Shown: positions 1 to 6,387 of the stretch, one piece after another
How the letters are laid out: each line of letters starts with the position of its first letter
Position numbering within the stretch: position 1 is the first letter of the stretch
Assembly (NCBI GenBank): GCA_012516115.1
Contig: JAAYXC010000202.1
Coordinates: forward strand, 1-14,543
Origin: Bacillota bacterium
GTDB taxonomy: Bacteria > Bacillota > UBA4882 > JAAYXC01
Length of the DNA stretch: 14,543 bases
Direction of reading: 5' to 3'
Notes under the pieces: generated by a model
Told to the model about the DNA's origin: nothing
The model's database searches: none
What the model saw: only the letters and a program-made list of their open reading frames with translations
Translations under genes and position numbers: made by a program

Positions 1-1
1 G

Positions 2-43
2 ACCCTGAAAGAGTTCCTCGAAGAAAATCCCCTGGCCGCCTAA
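2..43 (+). CDS. C-terminal tail of an upstream gene (partial)
   Basis: Reading from base 2, thirteen codons run to a TAA at 41-43 and give a peptide ending KEFLEENPLAA. The codon use matches the neighbouring genes, and a hairpin resembling a terminator follows at once. Only the tail is present, so no family can be named. It could be chance open frame, but the position just before a terminator-like hairpin favours a real gene end. Confidence 0.45.
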   Translation, partial: TLKEFLEENPLAA

Positions 44-57
44 AGCGGCCCAATATC

Positions 58-96
58 GAAGCCCTGGCCGATACCGCCGGCCGGGGCTTCGGCGGT
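58..96 (+). terminator. Hairpin resembling a transcription terminator, weak T tract
   Basis: Bases 58-69 pair with 79-90 in a 12-bp stem with one G-T wobble and a 9-nt loop. An alternative pairing exists between 73-78 (ACCGCC) and 91-96 (GGCGGT). It starts 15 nt after the upstream stop codon. No run of T follows, so it may be factor-dependent or a processing/attenuation structure rather than a classical intrinsic terminator. Confidence 0.5.
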
Positions 97-108
97 CTTG
101 AGGCAATA

Positions 109-140
109 ACACACTGACGACACACTGACGACACACTGAC
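109..140 (+). repeat. Three tandem 11-bp direct repeats
   Basis: ACACACTGACG occurs at 109-119 and 120-130, and again at 131-140 as ten of the eleven bases. The 11-bp period is close to one helical turn, so a bound protein would see each copy on the same face. It lies just upstream of the primase gene. It could be a binding site for a replication or regulatory protein, but no function can be assigned. Confidence 0.6.
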
Positions 141-155
141 CAAAAGACAACAAAA

Positions 156-178
156 CCGCCGGGAACGCGACCCGGCGG
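156..178 (+). promoter_or_regulatory. GC-rich hairpin in the primase leader
   Basis: CCGCCGGG (156-163) and CCCGGCGG (171-178) form a perfect 8-bp stem around a 7-nt loop. It ends 5 nt before the ribosome binding site of the primase gene, so it could affect translation initiation or mark a processed 5' end. The following sequence is not T-rich, so it is not a terminator. Confidence 0.45.
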
Positions 179-182
179 CACC

Positions 183-191
183 AAAGGGGTG
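183..191 (+). promoter_or_regulatory. Ribosome binding site that decides the primase start
   Basis: AAAGGGGTG resembles the AAAGGAGGTG consensus and sits 6 nt before a TTG at 198. The earlier in-frame GTG at 189 lies inside this site and so cannot use it. TTG 198 is therefore the better start. Confidence 0.6.
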
Positions 192-197
192 TTAAAG

Positions 198-1160
198 TTG
201 ACCTCTACTCAAAGTTTATCACAGAATCGACCGGAATCGCAACCGGGCGGCCCGGGCGGTCAGGTGGTTCCACTTCCCGTGGAAGCCCGCCATGAGATTG
301 CTCGTGCGGTCCGCTTGCTTTTCGACCCTGGGCAGGTGGTGGAGCTACGCATTCCTAAGACCCCCAAGAAGACGGTAAGCGGCTACTTCGACGATCATGA
401 GAAGCTTGTCAAAGCGGCCGTGGCGGCGGACAGGAACGCCGAGGAAAAAAAACTCCCCGGCATCTACGTTACCTTAAACCCCTGCGACCCGGCTCTCCTG
501 GCTCGGGCGGCGAATCACCTGCGGCCGTATGCTGAGACCACCACCGCCGACGCGGAGATTCTCGGACGCCGATGGTTCCCCATCGACCTTGATCCTGTTC
601 GCCCCGCCGATATTTCAAGCACTGACGCGGAGCATGAGGCGGCCTTGGACCGGGCGCGGCGCGTGCGGGATTGGCTGAGGGAGCGGGGATGGCCGGAACC
701 TGTTTTCGCGGATAGTGGGAACGGAGCACATCTTCTTTATCGCATCGACCTGCCGAATGATTTGGAGGCCCTGGCGCTGGTGAACCGTTGTCTTTCGGCT
801 CTGGCCCTGGTTTGGGATGATGAAGTGGTGGCCATCGATCAAAAAGTGGCCAATGCGGCCCGGATCTGGAAGCTACCCGGCACGATGGCCCGCAAAGGCG
901 ATAACACGACCGAGCGACCGCATCGCCGGAGTTTCATCCTTGACGCCCCGGCCGTCCTTGAAGTGGTTTCCCGAGATCTCCTGGAGACACTGGCCGCGAC
1001 CTATCCCGAGGAAGAAAAACTCGTCCCCTCGGGGCGAAAGGGAACGTTTGACTTGGAGCGGTGGATCGAGGAGCACGGCCTTCCGGTAGTGTCAAGGCGG
1101 CCCTGGCAGGGGGGCGAAAAGTGGACCTCAACCCCTGCCCGTTTAACCCGAATCACATAA
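198..1160 (+). CDS. Archaeo-eukaryotic-type primase domain, first part of a frameshifted primase-helicase
   Basis: This looks like the N-terminal primase (primase-polymerase) half of a mobile-element replication protein, which would make primers for element DNA. From TTG 198, residues 130-132 are DLD, the metal-binding DxD of the AEP superfamily. SGNGAH ends in His178, matching the second motif. AIDQ has Asp214, and a nearby RIWKLPGT stretch matches the third motif. The frame ends at 1160, but its last codons after the PWQGG stretch read as nonsense. The following frame continues with a zinc-binding CPFNPNH segment that in related proteins follows directly, as I remember the family. The break is at or near the G6 run 1109-1114. 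A real N-terminal fragment, a programmed shift, an inactivating mutation or a base-calling error are all possible. The AEP assignment is solid; the product boundary is not. Confidence 0.8.
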   Translation: MTSTQSLSQNRPESQPGGPGGQVVPLPVEARHEIARAVRLLFDPGQVVELRIPKTPKKTVSGYFDDHEKLVKAAVAADRNAEEKKLPGIYVTLNPCDPALLARAANHLRPYAETTTADAEILGRRWFPIDLDPVRPADISSTDAEHEAALDRARRVRDWLRERGWPEPVFADSGNGAHLLYRIDLPNDLEALALVNRCLSALALVWDDEVVAIDQKVANAARIWKLPGTMARKGDNTTERPHRRSFILDAPAVLEVVSRDLLETLAATYPEEEKLVPSGRKGTFDLERWIEEHGLPVVSRRPWQGGEKWTSTPARLTRIT

Positions 1161-3097
1161 ACGATTCGGCCTATATCGTTAGATTCCCGAATGGCGCCAT
1201 AGCGGCCGGGTGCCATCATAATTCGTGCCAAGGCAAGGGATGGCCCGAGCTTCGGAGCATCTATGAACCCGGATGGCAGGAGGCCCGGAAGGAGAAAAGG
1301 GAATCCGCCGGCGAATCCGCCGGCAAAGAGGAGCGAAAGTCTCAAGCTGATCTTCTGGTGGAGCTGGCCCTGGCCTCCGGCGCGGAGTTCTTCTGTGACG
1401 AGACAGGAGACACTTTCGCGGCCATCCCGGTTCACGGTCACCGGGAGATCTGGCCCATCCGGGGCGGAGACAAGCCCTCCCGCCACTTCCGCCGGTGGCT
1501 TATTCGGCTCTTCTTCGAGGCCACCGATGGAAAGACCCCTAACTCTGAGGCCATAAGCCAAGCCTTCTCCGTCCTGGAGGCTTGGGCCGCCTTCCGCGGT
1601 TCTCCGCGCCGTCTTCATCTTCGGGTGGCCGAGGAGGCCGGCGTCTTCTGGTATGACCTGGCCGATCCTTCATGGCGGGCCGTGCGCATCACCCCCGAAG
1701 GATGGGAGGTAGTGGAGCGGCCGCCTATTCACTTTCGCCGGTTCGCCAACACGGCGCCGCAGGTTACTCCCGAGCGGGAAGGAGACTTAAGGGATCTCCT
1801 CCGATTCGTCAACATCTCCGCCGGCGACCCCAGGAAGATGGAGATCACCGATGATGAGCTTCTTCTTCTGGTCTACTGCGTGGCGGCCCTCGTCCCCGGC
1901 ATCCCCCAGCCCATCCTCGACGTATACGGCGAGAAGGGCGCCGGGAAGTCCATGGCTATGCGCTTCATTCGCGCGCTGATTGATCCGGCCGTGGAACCCC
2001 TCCTCGTCCTTCGCGGAGACGAGCGGGAGCTGGCCCTGCTCTTGGCTCATAATTACTTCCCGGTATTTGACAACCTTTCCCGGCTTTCCGAGTGGGAATC
2101 TGACATGCTATGCCGGGCGGCTACCGGCGGAGGCCTGAGCGTCAGACAGCTATACTCCGACGACGAGGAACGCATCTTCTCCTTCTGCCGACCCGTGGGG
2201 TTGACGGGAGTTCATCTTTTAACGGGCGGGACGGACCTAATGGACCGATATCTCTCGATCAAACTGGAGCGCATCGCCAAGAGATCCCGGAAGAAGGAGA
2301 CGGCCCTTCGGGAAGAGTTCGAGCGGCTCCGGCCCAGGCTCTTTGGCGCGATGCTGGACGCCCTCTCAAAGGCGATGGTCATTTATCCCGGCCTGGAATT
2401 CGAGGAACTTCCGCGAATGGCTGACTGGGCAACGTGGGGGGCGGCCATTAGCGAGGCCCTCGGTTTTGGCGCCAAACGGTTCATGGCGGCCTATTGGAAG
2501 AACATCGGGGCGATGAATGACCGCCTTCTTTCAAGTCATCCGGTGGCGGCGGCGGCGATCGCCCTTTTGGAGGATCCGAAGCTTGCCCCAGAAGGGAAGT
2601 GGAAGAGCACGCCCGGAGAACTGCTGAAAAAGCTTGATGAAATCGCCGCCAAGGAGCGGATTGACACAAAGGCGAAGTCCTGGCCGAAGAGTGCTAATTC
2701 TCTTAGTCGGCGGCTTCATGAGCTGAGATCAAACCTTGAAGATGCTGGGATTCACCTAGAAATAGGCAGAGAAGACGGCGGCAAACGTGAGCGATATGTC
2801 AGCCTAGAAGACGTAAAAATATCGTCCCAATCGTCCCAATCGTCCCAAACGGCGTCAAATCAAAAAAATCTCCGGGACGATCTTAGGGACGATATCGGAG
2901 ATCGAGGCTCCTTAATATCGTCCCTGGGAGAAGAAAGGAGCGATCCCAGGGACGATATCGGGGACGATTTTAGGGACGATATCGATCAAATATCGTCCCT
3001 GAACGAATTAAGTAATGATGCGGTTTTGGGACGATGGGACGATAGGGACGATAAATCTTCCTTGCTCTTGGAAGAGGATGATGATTCTCCATGGTGA
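1061..3097 (+). CDS. AAA+ replicative helicase with zinc-binding segment, second part of primase-helicase
   Basis: Numbered from GTG 1061, residues 26-56 hold a probable zinc site (Cys26, His32, Cys51, Cys56) that normally links primase and helicase. The ATPase core has Walker A GEKGAGKS at 290-297 and a Walker B-like PVFDN at 334-338 (Asp337, followed by Asn not Glu). A sensor-1-like VGLTG lies near 375-380 and an arginine-finger-like DRYLSI starts at 395. The last 95 or so residues are low-complexity and acidic, built of RDD, SSQ and ISSL units that come from the DNA repeats at 2821-3052. The start is uncertain: as a separate protein GTG 1061 or GTG 1121 could be used, but a -1 shift from the primase frame joins the parts at matching homology. 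The role is likely unwinding at the element's origin. The stop overlaps the next gene's ATG. Confidence 0.8.
   Translation: MDRGARPSGSVKAALAGGRKVDLNPCPFNPNHINDSAYIVRFPNGAIAAGCHHNSCQGKGWPELRSIYEPGWQEARKEKRESAGESAGKEERKSQADLLVELALASGAEFFCDETGDTFAAIPVHGHREIWPIRGGDKPSRHFRRWLIRLFFEATDGKTPNSEAISQAFSVLEAWAAFRGSPRRLHLRVAEEAGVFWYDLADPSWRAVRITPEGWEVVERPPIHFRRFANTAPQVTPEREGDLRDLLRFVNISAGDPRKMEITDDELLLLVYCVAALVPGIPQPILDVYGEKGAGKSMAMRFIRALIDPAVEPLLVLRGDERELALLLAHNYFPVFDNLSRLSEWESDMLCRAATGGGLSVRQLYSDDEERIFSFCRPVGLTGVHLLTGGTDLMDRYLSIKLERIAKRSRKKETALREEFERLRPRLFGAMLDALSKAMVIYPGLEFEELPRMADWATWGAAISEALGFGAKRFMAAYWKNIGAMNDRLLSSHPVAAAAIALLEDPKLAPEGKWKSTPGELLKKLDEIAAKERIDTKAKSWPKSANSLSRRLHELRSNLEDAGIHLEIGREDGGKRERYVSLEDVKISSQSSQSSQTASNQKNLRDDLRDDIGDRGSLISSLGEERSDPRDDIGDDFRDDIDQISSLNELSNDAVLGRWDDRDDKSSLLLEEDDDSPW
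1109..1115 (+). other. Possible -1 frameshift site (G GGG GGC)
   Basis: In the primase frame the codons here are CAG GGG GGC, so the heptamer G-GGG-GGC fits the X-XXY-YYZ slippery pattern. A -1 slip, or one extra G in the G6 run, gives PWQGGRKVDLNPCPF, which joins primase and helicase with the zinc segment intact. The total would be about 966 aa. A second candidate is GAAAAG at 1116-1121. No obvious downstream pseudoknot was traced. A sequencing or real mutation in the homopolymer explains the data equally well. Confidence 0.45.
2821..3052. repeat. Iteron-like array of GGGACGAT / ATCGTCCC, candidate origin
   Basis: Thirteen exact copies of one 8-mer lie in 232 bp. The forward copies (GGGACGAT) start at 2874, 2886, 2949, 2961, 2973, 3028, 3036 and 3045. 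The reverse copies (ATCGTCCC) start at 2821, 2830, 2839, 2917 and 2992. Several groups have 12-bp spacing and one has 9-bp spacing. Many copies extend to GGGACGATATCG, a half of a 16-bp palindrome. The array is inside the 3' end of the helicase gene and is read as RDD, SSQ or SSL. The copy at 3028 is read in another frame, so the DNA motif rather than the peptide seems to be what is kept. Origins inside replication-protein genes are known, for example in the lambda O gene. Confidence 0.75.
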
Positions 3098-3279
3098 CCG
3101 AAGACCGCGACTTTAAGGCTTGCCTAGCCCGTGCCAAGACCGCACCGCCACCGGATGCCTGCCCGGTTTGCCGGGAGAACCGATGGTGGATCCACCCCGT
3201 CACGGGCCGGCGGATCTGCGGGACGTGCCATCCCGACCCGGAAGGCGGCGCCGGCCGAAAGGCGGAACGGGCGGCGTAG
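3091..3279 (+). CDS. Small zinc-ribbon protein
   Basis: This 62-aa protein has two CxxC pairs, Cys24/Cys27 and Cys43/Cys46. They are separated by a stretch containing WWIHP, which is the shape of a single zinc ribbon. Its ATG at 3091 overlaps the TGG TGA end of the helicase gene, so translation is probably coupled; no strong ribosome binding site is well placed. Linkage to the primase-helicase suggests a role in replication or nucleic acid binding. Similar tiny ribbons are familiar in Firmicutes mobile elements, but the exact function is unknown to me. Confidence 0.7.
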   Translation: MVTEDRDFKACLARAKTAPPPDACPVCRENRWWIHPVTGRRICGTCHPDPEGGAGRKAERAA

Positions 3280-3389
3280 TCGGCATGGAGGCCGCCGTCC
3301 AGGTTGACGGCCGAGGCGGCCAAGCCGACCGGGCGGATGCGTCCCGACGCGGCGGATGCTCATGATAGAATGGATCCGAGGTGGGAACA

Positions 3390-3827
3390 TTGACGGCTCT
3401 ATCAGCTTCCGCGCCATCGGCGGCGCCGATCTGTCCGCGCTGTTCATCCCAGGATGGGCCGGTCCGGCTCCTCCGGCAGGCTCATGCCGGGTGGCGATGC
3501 CCGAAGTGCCTTCTCCGCTTTCTGAATCCCGTTCCGATGAGCGGAGAATGGCGTCCGCCGGGAGTTTGCCCGATGTGCAAGGAAAAGGGCGAGGAACGAC
3601 CGATGGTTTGGCTCGATGGCCAATGGGAATGGTGCCCGACGTGCAATTTTTCGCGGCAATTCTTGACCGAGGCGCAAAAGGCCCGGACTGAACAGGTAAC
3701 CCGGCGAGATGTCAAGGCAGAGAATTTGATAACTTTGCGCGGCCATAGCGGAAGCCGAGGAACGAAGCGAAAAAAACGCGGCGGCGAGAAGAAAAAAATC
3801 CCGTTCGTGCCTTGGTACGCTAAATGA
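3390..3827 (+). CDS. Double zinc-ribbon protein with basic tail
   Basis: This 145-aa protein (from TTG 3390) has two zinc-ribbon units: Cys15/18 with Cys37/40, and Cys60/63 with Cys82/85. A Lys/Arg-rich stretch (GTKRKKRGGEKKK) follows near the end, suggesting DNA or RNA binding. The start is chosen because GAGGTG at 3378-3383 stands 6 nt before TTG 3390. The in-frame GTG at 3381 lies inside that site. It is the second of three zinc-ribbon genes after the helicase. No catalytic motif is visible and the function is not known. Confidence 0.7.
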   Translation: MTALSASAPSAAPICPRCSSQDGPVRLLRQAHAGWRCPKCLLRFLNPVPMSGEWRPPGVCPMCKEKGEERPMVWLDGQWEWCPTCNFSRQFLTEAQKARTEQVTRRDVKAENLITLRGHSGSRGTKRKKRGGEKKKIPFVPWYAK

Positions 3828-4119
3828 CCCCCGACGTATAAAATCTTTGAACCCTTTTCGTTATAGACCGGCAGCAGAAATCTTTTTTTCGCCCGCGAGT
3901 TTTGGGTATGGGGGTTCGCGGGAGTGGGGCGAGGCGGATGCATCCGATAAGATGACACACTATAAAGGGATGCCGTTCATCCCCGTTAAGCTTTTCCGCA
4001 GGTAGAACGGCGGTTAAGGGATGCCGGGTAAGGGATCATCCCGGCGTTTAAACCGGCGATGACAAACGATTTAATGGCCCGGGACGTATCCGGCGGGCGG
4101 CTTCTTCAGGTGGTGAAAG
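3828..4119. other. Non-coding stretch with GGATG/CATCC inverted repeats
   Basis: No convincing gene lies in these 292 bases. They contain a perfect 12-bp palindrome CGGATGCATCCG (3935-3946), then GGGATG-5 nt-CATCCC (3967-3972/3978-3983), then GGGATG (4018-4023) with CATCCC (4037-4042). The last overlaps an alternative GCCGGG/CCCGGC stem (4023-4028/4040-4045). AGGGATGCCG is repeated at 3966 and 4017. TATAAA occurs at 3837 and 3961, but neither has a good -35 box at normal spacing. The set may be an operator, a partition-like site or a structured leader for the gene at 4120. Confidence 0.5.
3935..3946. repeat. Perfect 12-bp palindrome
   Basis: CGGATGCATCCG is fully symmetric with no spacer. 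It precedes two looser GGGATG...CATCCC inverted repeats, so it may be the core of one protein-binding site family in this intergenic region. It could also arise by chance in GC-rich DNA. Confidence 0.45.
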
Positions 4120-4569
4120 ATGCCTAAAGACGCGATGATGTGGCAATCAATACCCGGCGATATAGTAGAAGGGCGACCAGCCTTGAATATTGACAGATTG
4201 CATTCTTCCGGCCTTCTCTACCTGGATTCCTCCAGGTGGTGGTGGAAGGTTGGGCCGGGCGCGACGTGGTCGGTAGCGATGCGATGGGAAGAGGGCGAGG
4301 GCCTTCTTCGACTTAGCTTTGCCCTTCCTCGGGGCGGCATCCTTGTTCACGTCGAGCAAAGCATCCCGGTGACCGAGACGGGATGCAGATACGGCGGCGC
4401 GCGGCCGTGGTTTATCTGCCTTGGGCGGCCCGGCGGTCAGGGATGCGGGCGAAGAGTTGGGAAATTGTACCTGGCCAAGGACGGCTTCTTTCTTTGCCGG
4501 TTCTGCGCGGGATTGAAATATTCCTGCCAGTATGGCCCCAGGCGGCGGCGAACGGCGGCCGACAAGTGA
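4120..4569 (+). CDS. Zinc-ribbon protein with W-rich N-terminal half
   Basis: This 149-aa protein starts at ATG 4120, preceded by AGGTGG at 4108-4113. The N-terminal half is Trp-rich (SSRWWWKVG near 37-45). The C-terminal half has Cys100, Cys109, Cys126 and Cys129 in the order PWFIC...GCGRRVGKLYL...FFLCRFC, then GLKYSCQ. I recognise this arrangement from small proteins of Gram-positive mobile elements, but no biochemical function is known to me. A zinc-stabilised fold is the safe inference. The very basic end (RRRR) suggests nucleic acid contact. It is the third zinc-ribbon gene of the region. Confidence 0.7.
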   Translation: MPKDAMMWQSIPGDIVEGRPALNIDRLHSSGLLYLDSSRWWWKVGPGATWSVAMRWEEGEGLLRLSFALPRGGILVHVEQSIPVTETGCRYGGARPWFICLGRPGGQGCGRRVGKLYLAKDGFFLCRFCAGLKYSCQYGPRRRRTAADK

Positions 4570-4738
4570 AAATTCCAGGTTTCCCCATCCCCCCGGGTGG
4601 CCACCGGCGGCCTTGCTCCAGGACCGGGCGGGGTACCCATCTTCGATACATGGCAAAAAATTTGGATTTTCGTGGAATTTTTCCTCTCATCCTTGGATTG
4701 ATGTCAAAAATTCCCAAAAAGCCTTGATCTTCTTGGGC

Positions 4739-4767
4739 TTGACACGTCCATATCTTCATGTTAAAGT
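4739..4767 (+). promoter_or_regulatory. Sigma-A-type promoter with extended -10
   Basis: TTGACA (4739-4744) is a perfect -35 box. After 17 bp comes TAAAGT (4762-4767), preceded by TG at 4759-4760 as an extended -10. It reads into the gene at 4814 and probably the whole block to the terminator at 8491. The AT-richness of 4650-4800 stands out from the GC-rich surroundings. Confidence 0.75.
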
Positions 4768-4786
4768 ATTACCGAAGGTATCACTT
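4764..4786. promoter_or_regulatory. Palindromic operator candidate over the -10 and start site
   Basis: TACC-GAA-GGTA (4770-4780) is a perfect inverted repeat. It extends to an imperfect 23-bp palindrome with arms AAGTATTACC and GGTATCACTT (8 of 10 positions pair). It overlaps the -10 box and probable transcription start, so a bound repressor would block transcription. The ribbon-helix-helix-like product of the first gene is an obvious candidate for autoregulation (inference). Confidence 0.55.
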
Positions 4787-4813
4787 AAAGAAACACAAAG
4801 GAGGTTTAACCCG

Positions 4814-5392
4814 ATGCCTGAAACCGTTTCTTTGAAACTCCCTGCGCGGCTCTCTTTAATTGAGATCGACGAGGCGGCCTTTATCGCTGGGATGAATCGA
4901 AACGCTTTTATTACCCGCGCGGTGGAATTCTACATGGGTTTTGACCCCGATCTGGTAGGCATGCTTGAGCGGTACGCGGCCATGCTTCGTCTTCCTGAGT
5001 CCCTGGTGGCCCAGAACATTCTCATCCGCCGATTCGCCGAGGTGGCCGCCTTGGCCGAAGTTCGCGGCGCGGACGCGGCGGCCTTCGATGAATTCCGCTT
5101 GGACGCGAACGGCTTGAAGACTGGCAAAGCCTTATTTGACGAACTCAAGGCCCGGTTCACTCGGGAAGAGCGTGCCCGCCTTTTCGATGAGATGGCCAAA
5201 AGCGAAGACGCCACCGGCGAACGTCTCCGGCGAATCGAAAAAGTCCTTCGCGCGGCCGGAATCCCAGAAGACGAGGCCGAGGCCCTCAAGGCCGCCGTGG
5301 TCTGGGCGGCCCGGAACCAGGTGAAGACGACTTCCGGCCCCGAGGCGGCCGATGTGCCCGACCCGGGAGACGGCCCGGGCGGCAAGAAGTAA
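4814..5392 (+). CDS. Ribbon-helix-helix-like DNA-binding protein
   Basis: This 192-aa protein starts at ATG 4814, with a textbook AAAGGAGGT at 4797-4805 and an 8-nt spacer; longer frames upstream would cross the promoter. Residues 4-10 (TVSLKLP) form a likely beta strand. Two helices follow around 15-27 and 30-41 (RNAFITRAVEFYM), as in MetJ/Arc-type ribbon-helix-helix domains. The rest is helical and charged (about 85-165), ending in a Gly/Pro-rich tail. It is the first gene after a strong promoter with a palindrome, so it may regulate its own operon. Such proteins also act in plasmid partition or copy control. The fold call is moderate and the long C-terminal part is unassigned. Confidence 0.65.
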   Translation: MPETVSLKLPARLSLIEIDEAAFIAGMNRNAFITRAVEFYMGFDPDLVGMLERYAAMLRLPESLVAQNILIRRFAEVAALAEVRGADAAAFDEFRLDANGLKTGKALFDELKARFTREERARLFDEMAKSEDATGERLRRIEKVLRAAGIPEDEAEALKAAVVWAARNQVKTTSGPEAADVPDPGDGPGGKK

Positions 5393-5408
5393 AAGGTGGC
5401 GACCGGTG

Positions 5409-5870
5409 ATGGCGGCGGTGGTAGCGGAGAAAAAGGCCAAGGCCAAGCCAGATTGGGAGGAAGCGGCCGAACGTGGCGACTTCGAGGCGGCCGTCCTGGC
5501 CTTGGCCCGGCGGAGGGACTGGCTCTCGTTCGCGGAGGTGGCCCGGTTTTTCGCCGAGTTTTGCCCGGCCGACCCCTGGGCCGAGGTTCTCCTTCCGGGT
5601 GGGATAGTCCTTTGGTCTGGTCTCCCTGTACCCCTTGCCGAAGCGGTGGCGGCTCTCCTCCGGGATGGCCGGATCTATGCCTGGCCGGTTTCGCCCCTTG
5701 TTTACTTTGTGGACGGCCGATTTCTCGACCTGCCGATAATCACCCCGTCACCCCGTGGCCGGTGGACGTGGCCCAAGCCCGGCGATGCTCCTCGGTGGTG
5801 GCCCGTGGCTCTGCGACTGGCCCGGCCGGTAAGTTATAACAAAAGATGGAAGGAGGTTCGTGCTGCGTGA
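5409..5870 (+). CDS. Hypothetical protein, function unknown
   Basis: This 153-aa protein uses ATG 5409 (or GTG 5406), after AGGTGG at 5394-5399. The sequence has a charged N-terminus, a helical part (EEAAERGDFEAAVLALARR, then FAEVARFF) and a more hydrophobic second half. That half contains VLLPGGIVLWSG, AEAVAALLRDGRIYAW and a Trp-rich end. AAVLALARRRDWL...EVARFF followed by LLRDGRIYAW could be a winged-helix-like fold, but no motif proves it. Its TGA overlaps the GTG of the next gene by three bases (GTGA), so the two are translationally coupled. Confidence 0.65.
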   Translation: MAAVVAEKKAKAKPDWEEAAERGDFEAAVLALARRRDWLSFAEVARFFAEFCPADPWAEVLLPGGIVLWSGLPVPLAEAVAALLRDGRIYAWPVSPLVYFVDGRFLDLPIITPSPRGRWTWPKPGDAPRWWPVALRLARPVSYNKRWKEVRAA

Positions 5871-6373
5871 TTACCTTGAATCCCCTGCCTGCTTCAACCG
5901 GGCGAGTAACCTGCATTAACAAAGAGCGTCGATGGCTGTTCATTCGTGATGACAACCGGCCGCAGGAGGTTTTTCTCCCCCGTAACGAGTGGCGTGGGAG
6001 CGAAGCGGAGTGGGCGGCCTTGAAGATCGATGACCGGCTCCGCTACCGAGTAGCCCTGAATCACCGGATCCCGAACCGCTTTCTAGCCGTTCTGGCCGTG
6101 CCCGAGAACGCGGGCGGCCGATGGAGTGATGACCCCGTGACTGTCGATCCGCGGGAGGCCCTGACGGGCCGCGTGATTTCCTGGTGGCCCGAGCGTCAAT
6201 ATGGCTTCCTGCGCGAGGACCGGAGCGGCCGCGAACTTTACTTCCAGATTGCCGAGGTTCCCGAGGCCCTGCGGGACCGGATTCGGACCGGCGCGCGGGT
6301 GATTTTCCGACTGGAGGAGGACCTGGCCCGGCCCGGGCGGATTCAAGCGGTTTCGGTCCGGCCGGCCGCGTAA
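5867..6373 (+). CDS. Protein with two cold-shock/OB-like repeats
   Basis: This 168-aa protein starts at GTG 5867, since AAGGAGG lies at 5850-5856. The in-frame ATG at 5846 overlaps that site and is rejected. Each half has the outline of a cold-shock domain: TGRVTCINKERRWLFIRDD...EVFLPRNEW...RLRYRVALN in the first, and TGRVISWWPERQYGFLRED...ELYFQIAEV...GARVIFRLEED in the second. The QYGFL and ELYF segments correspond to the usual GFI and DIF nucleic acid-binding motifs, with changes. It is likely to bind single-stranded DNA or RNA. It sits between a coupled unknown gene and a second protein of similar design. Confidence 0.65.
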   Translation: MITLNPLPASTGRVTCINKERRWLFIRDDNRPQEVFLPRNEWRGSEAEWAALKIDDRLRYRVALNHRIPNRFLAVLAVPENAGGRWSDDPVTVDPREALTGRVISWWPERQYGFLREDRSGRELYFQIAEVPEALRDRIRTGARVIFRLEEDLARPGRIQAVSVRPAA

Positions 6374-6387
6374 GAGGAGGGAGAGGG

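Noticed and set aside
1001..1618. Open frame of 205 codons on the minus strand
   Set aside because: It lies opposite the well-supported primase/helicase frames, has no recognisable domain or ribosome binding site, and is of a kind expected from GC-rich DNA.
2821..3052. CRISPR array
   Set aside because: The repeats are only 8 bp, occur in both orientations and have 8-63-bp irregular spacing inside a coding region, so they do not fit repeat-spacer organisation.
3482..3958. Minus-strand open frame of 158 codons over the double zinc-ribbon gene
   Set aside because: The plus-strand frame has paired CxxC motifs and a good ribosome binding site. The minus frame has neither, and runs into the intergenic repeats.
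5846..5866. ATG 5846 as the start of the first OB-repeat protein
   Set aside because: The AAGGAGG ribosome binding site lies at 5850-5856, inside that extension, and points to GTG 5867, which overlaps the previous stop.
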